This document shows, piece by piece, positions 49,450 through 59,479 of a stretch of DNA of 64,000 nucleotides. This stretch comes from Sepiola atlantica (lineage: Eukaryota; Mollusca; Cephalopoda; Sepiida; Sepiolidae). The position numbers and the translations under genes are program-made. Within the stretch, counting starts at the first letter, position 1, and every line of letters starts with the position of its first letter. Below the pieces are notes generated by a model, which was not told the DNA's origin, made no database searches, and saw nothing but the letters and a program-made list of their open reading frames with translations. The stretch lies in assembly GCA_963556195.1 (NCBI GenBank), contig OY744519.1, forward strand, positions 29,266,397-29,330,396, written 5' to 3'.

Positions 49450-50160
49450 CGTTGTGTTATATACCTTCCCAATTAATTACCTTGGCCGGATCTCTTCATC
49501 GTTGATAGCTCTGCCGTCGGGTTTTTTTCCTTCGTCTAGTGGCCTCCCGTTTGCTGGCGTGGAGCATCGGCCCCCTGAAACGGAAAACTCTCCAAACGGG
49601 AAAGAAAGAACTCCGAGGACGTTTCTAGAGGGTCGTGAACGACTTATTGGTCTGAATATTCTTTTACTCGGGAGAGAGTGGTCATCTAATGTTGCTTCTT
49701 CTTTTCTTCTTTTCTTATCTGCTAACTTCTAAATTCTGTAGACGGAGCGAGATGTCAATCTTCTGTCTCATTTTTAGAGACGCAGTCTTAACTTATTTGT
49801 CTACTCCTTTGGACAATTTCGTACGCTTTCTCTCACGACGATCTTGTCGTTTCGAGCTCCCATGACGGACTGATCTCATTTCACGTTTTCGACAAAAACA
49901 AGTGACGTCACGGTCCTTTGTCCTGTCATACACATCATAACCAGAGCTGGCCTGACCTTTATTGAACCTCAACTTTTGAAGTCGGCCAGGTTTCACCAGT
50001 TGTTATGACTTCTTGGGAATACACATTCTGAGAACAAATCTATTTGTCCCAAAATGGATGTCATTTCGACCTGCACTTAACTCGAACAAAGTTCACCCTC
50101 TTACAATCAAAACTAGTGGACCTACACGCTATTAGGCATACAGAGTCCCTCATAATATTA
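49450..50160. other. GC-richer unique-looking segment, no recognised gene
   Basis: This segment is visibly less AT-rich than its neighbours and contains a TGACGTCA box at about 49903, a cAMP-response-like element. The 92-codon frame at 49454-49732 has no family I recognise. A promoter or first exon is possible but unproven. Confidence 0.3.
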
Positions 50161-50232
50161 CAGTTGTTGTTGTCGTCGTTGTTGTCGTTGTTGTGGTCGT
50201 TGTTCTTATTGTTGTTGCTGTTGTTATTTATA

Positions 50233-50684
50233 TATGAATATTCGCGCCACTATTGTAAAACTGCACATTGGGGTTCGATTGGTCCAAGAATAAAATGCAA
50301 GGAAAAATGATAAAAAGTCGTCTTCTCCTCGTTGTTTATGTTACACCCAACACCGGAACCGGAAAGTCGACACCGGAAAACAGATTCATTTTTGCAGAGT
50401 GAAAAGAAATTATGCCATCACGAACTTCTCTATTCTTGTGATATAAATTTGATCATAGATCAGATAGAAAGATTGTTTTTTCCACCGCGTTTGTTTATAA
50501 GCAATTTCCGCCTTATGAATAAATTCCTTACGATATGAGCAAACATAAAGAATAAAGAAAAATATTGAAATGTTAATAAGTGAAAACTTCACGTGTCTTT
50601 CTTTGCCATGTTTAATACAGCTGTCACTAAATGATTAGAAGGAAATGAATTTCAGCTTCTAAGATAAGGAAGTAGTATATCGAT
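50233..50684 (+). repeat. Left arm of a 450-bp inverted pair
   Basis: Reverse complement of 55491-55949 with moderate divergence; shared blocks include 'atctgatctatgatcaaatt' (in the right arm), 'agcaatttccg', 'gacacgtgaagtttt' and 'gcatttttgc...gattc'. The arms bound a 4.8-kb interior. Confidence 0.75.
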
Positions 50685-50844
50685 CTTTTATGTTAATCTC
50701 TAAGAGATTTTATACATATATACAACATAGTTATCCGGAGACAGGTGTTTCGTCGTCTCTACGTCTCATTAGTGCAGACAGACATGTCCAGCGGTCGTTA
50801 ACTGAGTCGATAACCTTCTATGTGGTAGTAGGATAATAAATTTT

Positions 50845-50910
50845 TTTCATGGAAATCGCTCCAGACAAGGCATGAAGCCACTTGATGTAAAGGGCTAAAA
50901 AAAAAGAAAT
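50845..50910 (-). mobile_element. LINE 3' tip
   Basis: Minus strand encodes the end of the LINE ORF2 seen at 11440-11520: a 'KWLHALSGAISM'-like reading from cttgatgtaaagggc and catgaagcc. Only the last 65 bp remain. Confidence 0.55.
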
Positions 50911-52590
50911 ACCACTTCAAGGTCTAAACCCAGCCAACGCTAAGTGTTATATGGATAGATTCCGACACAGAAAACAGCAATTCTACCCCCTTTGTCAGAA
51001 ACATCGCTCATGAAATGTGAGGATTAGAGGACAAAATAAGGGAAACGCGGCTGCCGAAAGTAAACCCAATGCATTAATTCAATTCCAAAGTCCATGCAAA
51101 AAGCAATCCAAAGGCATAATTTAAATCAGTTCCTTCAATTCTTTATTTCCGCACTTGAGTGGAGAATCATCATTTATATTTTCGTCTTACATACAAAACC
51201 CTCAGTTTTTCCATAGTTATCCATTCGTAGACCTACACATGTTTCTTGGCATATGGAACAAATATTATAGTTCAAAAGTCTATTCGTCAGTCACCAGAGA
51301 ATGATATAAATATATGGTGGAGTTGTAGAAACAACTGACACAGTCCAAAGGCAGAAGAAAAAAAACACAGAAGAAAAAAAAATCTTGACAAGGCTCAAAA
51401 AGCTAGATTTGATAAAAATGCTTATAATTCAGGTAGGTAGCAAAGACAAATGACCCCCCCCCCAAAAAAAAAAAAAAAATAATAAATAAAATCAAGTATC
51501 CGGCAGCAGTCTGACCACAATGATCTCAGTTAAAAACAACAGTCAGCCCTGCTCGAGTATCAATCCAAGTCTTAAATAGAAAAATTCCTGGTAAAGCTCA
51601 AAAGGCTTGTGGGGGATGCTAACGCATTCTATTCCTCTTAAATATTGAAGAAAAACGAGCAAGAAAACGTCAACAGTCAACACAAATGAAGGGCAAATAA
51701 AATATCCAATACTCAAACATTTATATTAACAACAACAATTTATTTTGCATTTTTACACATAAAAATGATGTTCCATATTTGACGAAAGTCTTTTAGTGTC
51801 TTTTGGATAAATGTCTCTTTGACGGCTTGAAAGAAATAGTGTATTTTTGTTATTTAAAGCAATGTCTCTTTAAATAAGTTTTGTAAGAAGAAAGACGCAC
51901 GTGTGTGCGTGTGTGCGTGTGTGCGTGTGTAATTGAAAAGAGCGAAAGAAAGTGCCAAGCTTACTATGTGTGTCCAGTAGTCAGAAAAAGGGGAGAAGGA
52001 ATCTTTTGACGCGACAGGTAGTCGTCGCATCGTCTTGCGACTGGCCGATGGAGCGAAACAATTCTCCCTGCTGTGTCTGAAGAAATTCTGGAGGCAAGAG
52101 ACCGGATCCGTCGCAAACGACGTTTATATATGTCCTAATCAGCAGGGGCAGTGACCGGAAACATATGATCCCTATTTTGGCGTTTTCTGCAGGGTGTTGA
52201 AAAACGCCTGTCGACTGCTGTTGAAAGGTGAATTCCATAGGCTAATTAGAAAAATTCATATTAAAAGCTAGTAATTATTAATTAATAATCTGAATGATAA
52301 AAAAAACTAATTAAGTATTTTTTTATTTAAAATAAACTAATGCGAAACAATGTTCAATCATTAGAGCCAGACCTCTTTAAAACCATAGGTCCGCACTAAA
52401 AAGGAAGTCAATAACTGCGATGCTGTTAGATAATTCTTATTACTTTCCCTTAAAGAAAGAAAACAGAAATAAAGTAAAATGAAATAGACAAAAGATTTTA
52501 AAGTAAAACGTTTAAAAAGTCAAAAAGTATTTTTTATTGATTTAATTCGATTAATGCTTAGATGCCACAATGTAGTTGTTTAAGGACTGC
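50910..52590. other. Unassigned interior sequence
   Basis: Possibly the 3' non-coding end of the Ty3-type element that follows on the minus strand. A polyC/polyA tract lies at 51458-51478 and a (GTGTGC)n tract at 51900-51930. An 85-codon minus frame (51981-52238) has no recognised family. No LTR pair was found. Confidence 0.35.
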
Positions 52591-52599
52591 TTATCTGAG

Positions 52600-54530
52600 C
52601 TGAGTGGGAACAACAACACGATCTGCTAACATCAGACAACCGTCAATGATAGAAAAAGAGCCACTGAGGCGTTTGAACTGTTGGAAGTCCCATGTGAGGT
52701 TAGAAGGCCATGAATGTTGGAGATATCTTCACTCTTTTTGGGTCATTAGATCTTGTGCTTTTTGTTTTATATCGACCCTAGTCACTGAAATTGTCCGGAT
52801 ACAGTCTTTGGGTGTGCGCTGAAAATCGTCCTCTAGATCGATGACAGCGAAAACAGTGTCGGCGTCTGGAACTGATTGTGCACTGATGAGTCATGACAAG
52901 GCATCAACGTGGCCTACTTCTGTACTGTGTATCTTGAAATCATACCCCAGTAATATGATTGCCTACTGTTGTAATTGACTGCCCGAATATACTGGTATAC
53001 ACTTTTTTTAACTAAATATTGAAAGTATTGGCTTGTGGTCAGTTAGAAGTGTAAAGTGACGCCCAAATAACATCTTATGGAATTTCTTCACAGCAAAAAT
53101 CAGTGCCAGTACTTCCTTTTCTATTTGACTGTAGTTGCGTTCAGCGGGTGTCATTGATCTGGCTGTATACATGATAACTTTCTCAGTTCCATCTGCTAAT
53201 ATATGCGGGATCACTGCTCCCACACCACGGCTATTATCTGATTTCGATGAAAATGTGTGAGCAGTAGGGCAGAGTTAATGAGCGACTTGATTTTGTCAAA
53301 TGATTTCTGATCATTTTGTGTCTTTCGTCAACAGTTTGTTGAGTGGTGATTTAATTTGATGTAGTGAAGGCAAGAGACTTTCGTACTAACTCACCAGTCG
53401 AAGAAATACGCTAACGTCCGATGATGGTGGCTGTTTCATTAGCAGGATCTCACGACGACCTTGACGATCAAAGATAAATCCCAAGTATGTTATGGAAGGT
53501 AAATAAAAATGGCACTTTTTAGGCCGGAGCTGAAAACCAAAGTTTTAGATGCGAGTCAGAAACATTGCTGATTCGTTCTGTCAACTCCTGGTTGGATTGC
53601 CCGATAACAATGATGGCATCTAAGTACGCAGCTGCACCTTTCACGCTAGTGGGCATTGTGTCCATGATCTGCTGAAATAATACAGGGGCTGTTTTTACTC
53701 CAAAAGGTAAACGAGTGAATTGCAATAATCCACGGTGTGTATTTATGGTAAACAGTACCATAGAGGTTACTGCTACTTCGACTTGCAGACAAGCCGGTGT
53801 AAGATGTAATTTTGCAAAGCAGGTAGCACCATTAAGTATAGTGAAGAGATTATTTGGGATTGGCAATGGGTATTGGTGATCCTCTAGTGTCGCGTTGAGA
53901 CCAGTTGAAAAATCAACACAAAACTGAATTGAACCATCGTCTTTCTTTACTACTACAATGGGTGCTGCCCACCGTGAATATTTTACCGTGAATATTTTAA
54001 TTTCCTGATGTTGTTTTAGTCCTGGTCCACTAGTAGTAATGCAGCGTATAACACTGTGCATTTGAGTCGTAAAACAGTGTTAGAAGACGGTTTTAACGGA
54101 CAGTGTGGCTTCTGCCTGCGTGCAGCTTCAAGTTATTAGTGAAAACAAGAGAAAAATGTTTTATAATGTCGTTTGTCCGGTCGATAATGTTTTTCTTCAG
54201 ATGACCATCTAGATATAACCTGACACATCCCATTGAGCAGAATGCCGAGATGACCCGGTGACTCGATAAAATCAAGTGCCAGTAACTTATCGCTCGCGTT
54301 TATTTTGATACCCGACACTTTTTTCTCCTATTTTAATGGGAGCCGATAATTCCCCCGTGATATGAACACAGTCCCCGGAAGCACTCTGTGCTACATGACT
54401 TGTCGGTGTCAATGAAGGCTGGACTATGGTTTCCCATAGTGTCTGTGATGTAAGTGTTATATCTAGAGCAGTTTCTATTTGCAGCTGAACAGGATGGCCA
54501 TTCAACTGTACTTTAGGTTTGATTTTGGGT
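52600..54530 (-). pseudogene. Ty3-type LTR retrotransposon pol relic (protease, RT, RNase H)
   Basis: Minus strand, in order: a protease-like segment MNGHPVQLQIETALDITL (54505 down), where the active-site Asp triad is replaced; a linker; RT (53519-54061) with YSRWAAPIVVVKKDDGS, FTRLPFGVKTAPVLFQQIMD and AAYLDAIIVIG, where the second catalytic Asp of the YxDD box is Ala and the motif A Asp is also lost (KLHLTPACLQVEV); RNase H (53008-53223) with MGAVIPHILADGTEK, YSQIEKEVLALIFAVKKFHK and LLTDHKPILSIF; then YDFKIHSTEVGHVDALSRLI leading to the integrase side, which is truncated near 52640. Frame shifts separate the domains. It would have copied element RNA into DNA; it is dead. Confidence 0.85.
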
Positions 54531-54639
54531 TTGGGCGAAAATTGCTACTAGACTATTTGCATTTGTTTTATTGTGCTGTCCGTACCTGTTATGTGGAGTT
54601 TGTTTACTATATGTTTGTTTTTTGTCCTTGAGGAGTGCA

Positions 54640-54945
54640 ACTTTCCTCTTCATGCGCATTTATTGCAACAAAAAACATGAAGATGTTTGCAATGTCAACT
54701 GGCTTTCATGTTCCCCAGACTTGACTAGCTCTGACTTTTTTCTTGTGGGTGTATTCCAAATAAAAAGTTTATATCAACAAACCTGAAATTCTACAGGAAT
54801 TGAAGAAGAACATCAGGAATGAAGTCATGGAATTAAATCGTAATCAAGTGATCCTGCAATCCGTCATGGATAATGTTTTGGAAAGGGCACGAATTTGTGA
54901 AGCTGAAAATGGAAACCATTTAAAAGATGTTATTTTTCATGAATA
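54640..54945 (+). pseudogene. Tc1/mariner-like transposase C-terminal relic
   Basis: Plus strand reads WLSCSPDLTSSDFFLVGVFQ then IKSLYQQT, and in a second frame EILQELKKNIRNEVMELNRN with VILQSVMDNVLERARICEAE and HLKDVIFHE before a stop. The SPDLTSxDFFL box contains the third acidic residue of the DDE/D transposase active site, and the tail is that of a mariner-like enzyme. The first two acidic residues and the N-terminus are absent; one frame shift is present. Confidence 0.75.
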
Positions 54946-55093
54946 AGTTATTTTTCATTTTTGTTCCCTTTCTGAAAAAAAAATCTCCATTGTTTTCGTC
55001 ATATGTTAAAATTCCATTAAGGTACCATGAAAATAAAGAATCTATTCAAATATACAAGTTTCAGTGATCCTTCAGTGACTTATTGGACCCCTT

Positions 55094-55107
<14 letters not shown>

Positions 55108-55177
<70 letters not shown>

Positions 55178-55405
55178 AAGACAAAAGGAAAAACAATAAA
55201 ACACAGGAAGAAATCGTCAACACGAGAAATTTACGGGTTTTGTAAAAAAATCCTTTTTCTGAAAACGTTCGTTCATCCGAAAGAAACTGCTAAATCTTTC
55301 GTTTTGAGGAGTTCATCCTGTGTTTAATTGTTTTTCTTTTTGTCTTTTTCATACATCCTGTATCCACGACATTACATTGTATCATGTATCGTGTATTTTA
55401 TCCTC
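55108..55405. mobile_element. Inverted pair of SINE family A tails
   Basis: The plus-strand copy (55250-55405) has CTGAAAACGTTCGTTCATCC and AAGAAACTGC, then TCCTGTGTTTAATTG and CTTTTTGTCTTTTTCAT. The left half (55172-55240) is its inverted copy (GAAAAAGACAAAAGG, AACACAGGA). (AT)n (55108-55173) caps the left end, (GATA)n (55407-55452) the right. Confidence 0.7.
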
Positions 55406-55455
<50 letters not shown>

Positions 55456-55490
55456 TATGTATAATTTTGTGAGCATTAATATAAATAGTC

Positions 55491-55949
55491 GATATATTAT
55501 TTTCTTATCTAAGAAGCTGAAATTCATTTTTTTCTAATCATTTAGTGGCAGATGTATCAAACATGGCAAGAAAGACACGTGAAGTTTTCATTTATTAACG
55601 TTTTTTCTTCATAACATATTAACATATTTGTCTTTATTCTTTACTTTTGCTCATATTGTGAGGAATTTATTCATAAACCGGAAATTGCTTATAAAAAACG
55701 CCGTGCAAAAAACAATCTTTCGATCTGATCTATGATCAAATTTATGTTATAAGAACAGAGAGGTTCGTCGTGGCATAGTTCTTTTTCACTCTGCAAAAAT
55801 GAATCTGATTCCGGGCGTCGACTTTCTGGTTCCGATGTTGCATGTAACATAAACGAGAAGGCGACATTTTATCATTTTTCCTTGTATTTTATTTTTGGAT
55901 CAATCGCATCCCAATGTGCAGTTTTATAATAGTGGCGGGAATCTTCATA
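55491..55949 (-). repeat. Right arm of the 450-bp inverted pair
   Basis: See 50233-50684. An (ACAT)n array (55946-56010) directly follows the outer end, as a GTT tract precedes the outer end of the left arm. Confidence 0.75.
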
Positions 55950-56019
55950 CATACATACATACATACATACATACATACATACATACATACATACATACAT
56001 ACATACATACCCTTATCAC

Positions 56020-56480
56020 CTCTTCACACTTATAAAAATTACTCAGTGAGTAGTAGTACGAAGTGAAAGAATTACTTTAAAAAATCCGCGTGCTAAAAGT
56101 AGGGATAATCCAATAAGGGCCAAATTCAAACTACCCATGTAAACCTTTTCACAAGCACCGGGGGGGGGGGGGCTATCTACAATTTTCATCTAGAAGGGCA
56201 CGAAAACATACTCAGTAGTATTGAATGCAGAAACCACACAAAATTGTTATGAATAGTCAGGGAGGATGGAAGGACCAAGGATGGAGAGCACCAACCAGAA
56301 CTCCACTGGAACGGTACGTGAGTTCTGCGACCTTGAGGGGGGTTTACTGCCACTCAACTTCCACGTAAGTCCACCGGTCCTTTCTAGCGAGAAATCGATG
56401 GTAAACGGCTATTGTGATAACGCAAAATAATTTGCAACGGTAATTGAAAGTGGTGGAAAATGCTGACGGCCTGAGGAATT
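56020..56480. other. No recognised gene
   Basis: Includes a G10-12 run at 56159-56172. Some of this may be RT sequence upstream of the LINE relic that follows, too diverged to recognise. Confidence 0.35.
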
Positions 56481-57480
56481 TTATTATTAGTCGGATTTCA
56501 GGGAAACACCACTGATTATTGTCAGTGAGCACTCAGTGATAATAACTTGTGTGAAACCTCCCAGTAAGTAAAATGATAATCTTATACAGAAAGTTATAGA
56601 AACTGGAACTGACAGCTGGAGGACTAAACCTGGCAGAGATAAGAATACAGAGAGGCATTTTCCAGTGTGACTCTCTATTACCATTAATGTTTATCACATC
56701 GATGGTGCCACTCAATAACATATCCTGGAAGTGCAGCGACGCAAAAAAGAATAAACATCCTCATATATATCGACGACCTTAAGCTATTTGAGGCCAAAAA
56801 AAAGAAAGAAAAAATGATAAATACAACCAGAATCTTCATCGAAGACATTTGAATTGAATTCAGAATGGAAAAGTGTGAACTACGGGAGATGAAAAGGGGA
56901 AAACTGGAGACAAAGGGTATGGAACTACCCAACCCTATATGTATAAGTACACTGATATCTATAAATATCTAGAAGTTCTGGAAGCAGACGCCATCAGATC
57001 AACAGAAATGAAAGAGAAGATTAGAAAGGAATACTTGATAAAGAAAAGAAAACTCTTAGAAACCAAAGTATATAGTATGAACATAATAAAAACAAATAAA
57101 TACCTAAACCGTATATCTAGTAAGATATTTTGAAGAAAAAAACTCAGGTACCTGGCCGAGAGTACTAGGAAACTAATGACCACACTAAGGATGATACTGA
57201 CAGACTCTACGCAAAACGAGAGAAGAGGGTAGCGCACTAATAAGTATAGAAGACGTGATAGATTATATAAAAGAATTAGAAAACGCAGAAAAGCATCGAC
57301 AAAATGAACAACGGAGGAAATGGAGACACTGGAAACAAAACGTTGAGAAAATAAAAGGGAGGAGAGGCAGCTACGTAGAAGATTTATAAGACTGGCCAAA
57401 GAAGAGACGTACAAAACACCTGAACATGGCTACGAAAAGGATACTTGAAAAGAGGAACCGAGTCGCTACTGTCTGCCACA
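56480..57480 (+). pseudogene. LINE reverse transcriptase relic (R2/RTE-like)
   Basis: Plus-strand reading: IRIQRGIFQCDSLLPLMF (RT motif B region, 56640-56700), INILIYIDDLKLFEA with the YIDD catalytic box at 56766-56777, then MEKCELREMKRGK, YKYLEVLEADAIRSTEMKEK with IRKEYLIKKRKLLETK (the open frame 56939-57133), STRKLMT, LYAKREEGSALISIEDVIDY and IKELENAEKH. The order follows the thumb and connection of a common invertebrate LINE RT, which reverse-transcribes its RNA at the target site. Several frame changes and stops; the N-terminal RT, DNA-binding and endonuclease parts are absent. It differs from the Jockey/CR1-like family elsewhere in the window. Confidence 0.75.
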
Positions 57481-57599
57481 ACAATTTCTATTTTTCAAAT
57501 CTACATATAATGTCATTTTGTTTCGCGAGCGTCTTCGACAGTTTGTTGCCATTAACGGCAAACAATTGACTAATGTAAATATTAAAAGGAAACAAAACA

Positions 57600-57810
57600 A
57601 AATGGCATTTAAAAATTTAAATATTTCAGGTTTGCATTAAATTTGATCCATAGTGATTAAACACCAATTAAGCCAGATTCTCTGAATTTAATTTTTTCTT
57701 AAGAACCCTTAAGCTCAAGTATTAAATATTAGACATTGTTTATAATCAAAATCATGTAATTGAAATAAGAAATCATTGGAATAAGGATACGGACAACTAG
57801 TCCAGCATTA
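57600..57810 (-). repeat. Unclassified dispersed repeat D, inverted copy
   Basis: Reverse complement of parts of 45380-45520 ('atttgatccatagtgattaa', 'accaatta', 'ataatcaaaatcatgtaa', 'tggaataaggat'). Confidence 0.6.
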
Positions 57811-57999
57811 TAGCAAGCTACCAAATCTATACGGGCTCCTAAGATTCGCAAATTCAAATCTCGCCAAAGCCTCTTTCTTTTAACAATTATAAAGAAACAT
57901 TTTCAACCACCAATTGCCATGACTAATAGCACCCTACCTGATAGGCCAACATTCAACTTCATCGGCCTACCATACACAGGTAACATGAATTAGAACAAA

Positions 58000-58181
58000 T
58001 ACATCGAAGATACTACCAAGGTTCCTGCAAAGAATGGGGGTTCCCGCTACCGTGCTAAAGAAACTTCTGACACCTTCCAGTATCCTATATCTCTACAAAG
58101 CCACCATTCGCCCATGCATAGAGTATTGATTTTTGTCACATCTTGGCTGGTACACCAACCACTAGTTTCTCCCTTTTAGAC
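58000..58181 (+). mobile_element. LINE C-terminal RT fragment
   Basis: Plus strand reads SILYLYKATIRPCIEY, then after a frame change HILAGTPTTSFSLLDV, paralleling the minus-strand copy at 1300-1430. It stops abruptly at about 58181 where GIY-YIG sequence on the other strand begins. Confidence 0.75.
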
Positions 58182-58372
58182 GTCGACGCACATTCGGCGC
58201 TATTTATAAGATGGTCAGCAATAGCTGACCCGGATGTGTTGACTAAATAATTTAAATTATTTAGTCGGCCCCGGCGTATGGCAGGGGGGCAAGGGTGTTG
58301 TTTTATTCTGGATTCAAACCTTTGCACTGTCCTTCTCACGTATACGGGTATATATATCAGGCTATATATATC
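58182..58372 (-). mobile_element. Penelope-like GIY-YIG fragment
   Basis: The minus strand (open at 58136-58339) reads VYVRRTVQRFESRIKQH then the linker PCPPAIRRGRLNN, and SGSAIADHLINSAECAS. The YV.RT..RFESRIKQH segment is the YIG half of a GIY-YIG nuclease with its catalytic-region Arg, here with the Gly replaced by Arg; GSAIADHL is its usual follower. RT is absent. This is the third GIY-YIG family in the window. Confidence 0.65.
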
Positions 58373-58530
58373 AAGTCAGTCAAACCCTTCCTTTGTAAAC
58401 AAAAGGAGTGGCTTTTAGGACTTAATGTGATCAACTTGTGACCTTCCTCCCCATTGTTTTTCTCTCCTAAACTTGTCACTAGTTTTCATTATACTTTTTT
58501 AAGTTTTTAGTCGTATTGAATTACTTCCAC

Positions 58531-58570
58531 GTAGATACTCTAATGAGTGTGGACGAAAGCCGGCTCAGTA
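58531..58570 (+). ncRNA. Degenerate hammerhead-ribozyme motif
   Basis: Plus strand: stem I strand ATACT, core CTAATGA (58540-58546), short stem II GT-GTGG-AC, GAAA (58555-58558), stem III GCC/GGC, UH pair TC (58565-58566), then AGTA (58567-58570), which pairs with TACT of stem I. Every conserved hammerhead element is in order except one core base (CTGATGA expected, CTAATGA present), which would abolish cleavage. The very short stem III without a loop is as in hammerheads of Penelope-like elements, which act as dimers. A GIY-YIG fragment lies 160 bp away on the other strand. Confidence 0.5.
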
Positions 58571-58574
58571 CATT

Positions 58575-59035
58575 CATGAATTTTTAAAATTATTTCCTCT
58601 CGTTTTATACTTTTTCAATTTCATTCTACCGAAAAAGAATTTCCCAAACGTCTGTATACCATGCCGTAATTAAATTTTGTACCACGAAGAATTTATTTAA
58701 ATATTTATTCAATTATTTAACTAAAGCGATCCTTTCTTCACCATCAGTAAAATGTTTCGCTTCTGTCCATCCATACTAAGCTTACGTTTACACGAGGACA
58801 TTATTCAGCGAGATGATTCCGCCAACAATACAGCTAAGTACATTTCGAACAAGTTCAATATTACAAAACAAATAGTCATTAGCTTTTGTTTTCATTACTA
58901 AATATTACAACGTAAATCACATTCTTACGGCTTCTTCTTTTCATACCAATACCTATTCATACAATATGTTATGAATTTGGCTAGCATTTCACGTACAATA
59001 TCACCATTTATCCCTTTGTAATTATACATAAATTT
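58575..59035. other. No recognised gene
   Basis: No coding similarity. The start may belong to the same repeat as the hammerhead-like motif. Confidence 0.4.
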
Positions 59036-59040
59036 TATTT

Positions 59041-59383
59041 GTGCTTGGCCTTTTGACTAAGATCAAAGTGTAGTATCTGTTCCGATTGATACTGCACCCC
59101 ATAGACTGGTATTGTCTTGGCCTTCGGGTCTTGATTTACGCCGGTCTATGGGTTTGTCCTGTGCAGTTCTAGGAGGTCCACTCTCCCAGGCTTTGCCTCC
59201 CCTCTTTGGGGAGGAGTAAGTTTATTGCTTACTGTCTGAGGGGCCCCTACCGGGGGAATGCCGACGGGACTGCCCAGGCAATTTTTAAACCCCACTTTCC
59301 CGACCCGACCTTGGGTCACATCTTACTTGTGGGAGTAAGATAAAAACTGGCCTTGTGCCTAACTCCTGGAGAGGAGTAAATCA
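59041..59383 (+). mobile_element. SINE with U2-snRNA-like head, longest copy
   Basis: The head (about 59043-59085) reads GCTTGGCCTTTTGACTAAG then ATCAAAGTGTAGTATCTG and TTCC, which follows the 5' end of U2 snRNA (stem-loop I and the branch-site-pairing region) with few changes. Beyond it the sequence leaves U2: TGGTATTGTCTTGGCCTTCG, then the body shared with 25804-26124 (GGTCCACTCTCCCAGGC, CTCTTTGGGGAGGAGTAAG, GCCCCTACCGGGGG), ending GGAGAGGAGTAAAT. Length about 340 bp. No coding capacity; mobilisation would need a LINE partner. How it is transcribed is unclear, since U2 genes use an external pol II promoter. Confidence 0.8.
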
Positions 59384-59479
59384 ATACTCTACAATGCTCT
59401 GGCATCAATCTTTTATCGGTACTCCTGCACTTTACAGATCGTTCTGAAATAATACCATTACTCATTACACACCAATTCT

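Noticed and set aside
57785..57860. Possible tRNA-like sequence with CAAATTCAAATCTCG as B box
   Set aside because: The A-box position and arm pairings are too poor to support a tRNA or SINE head.
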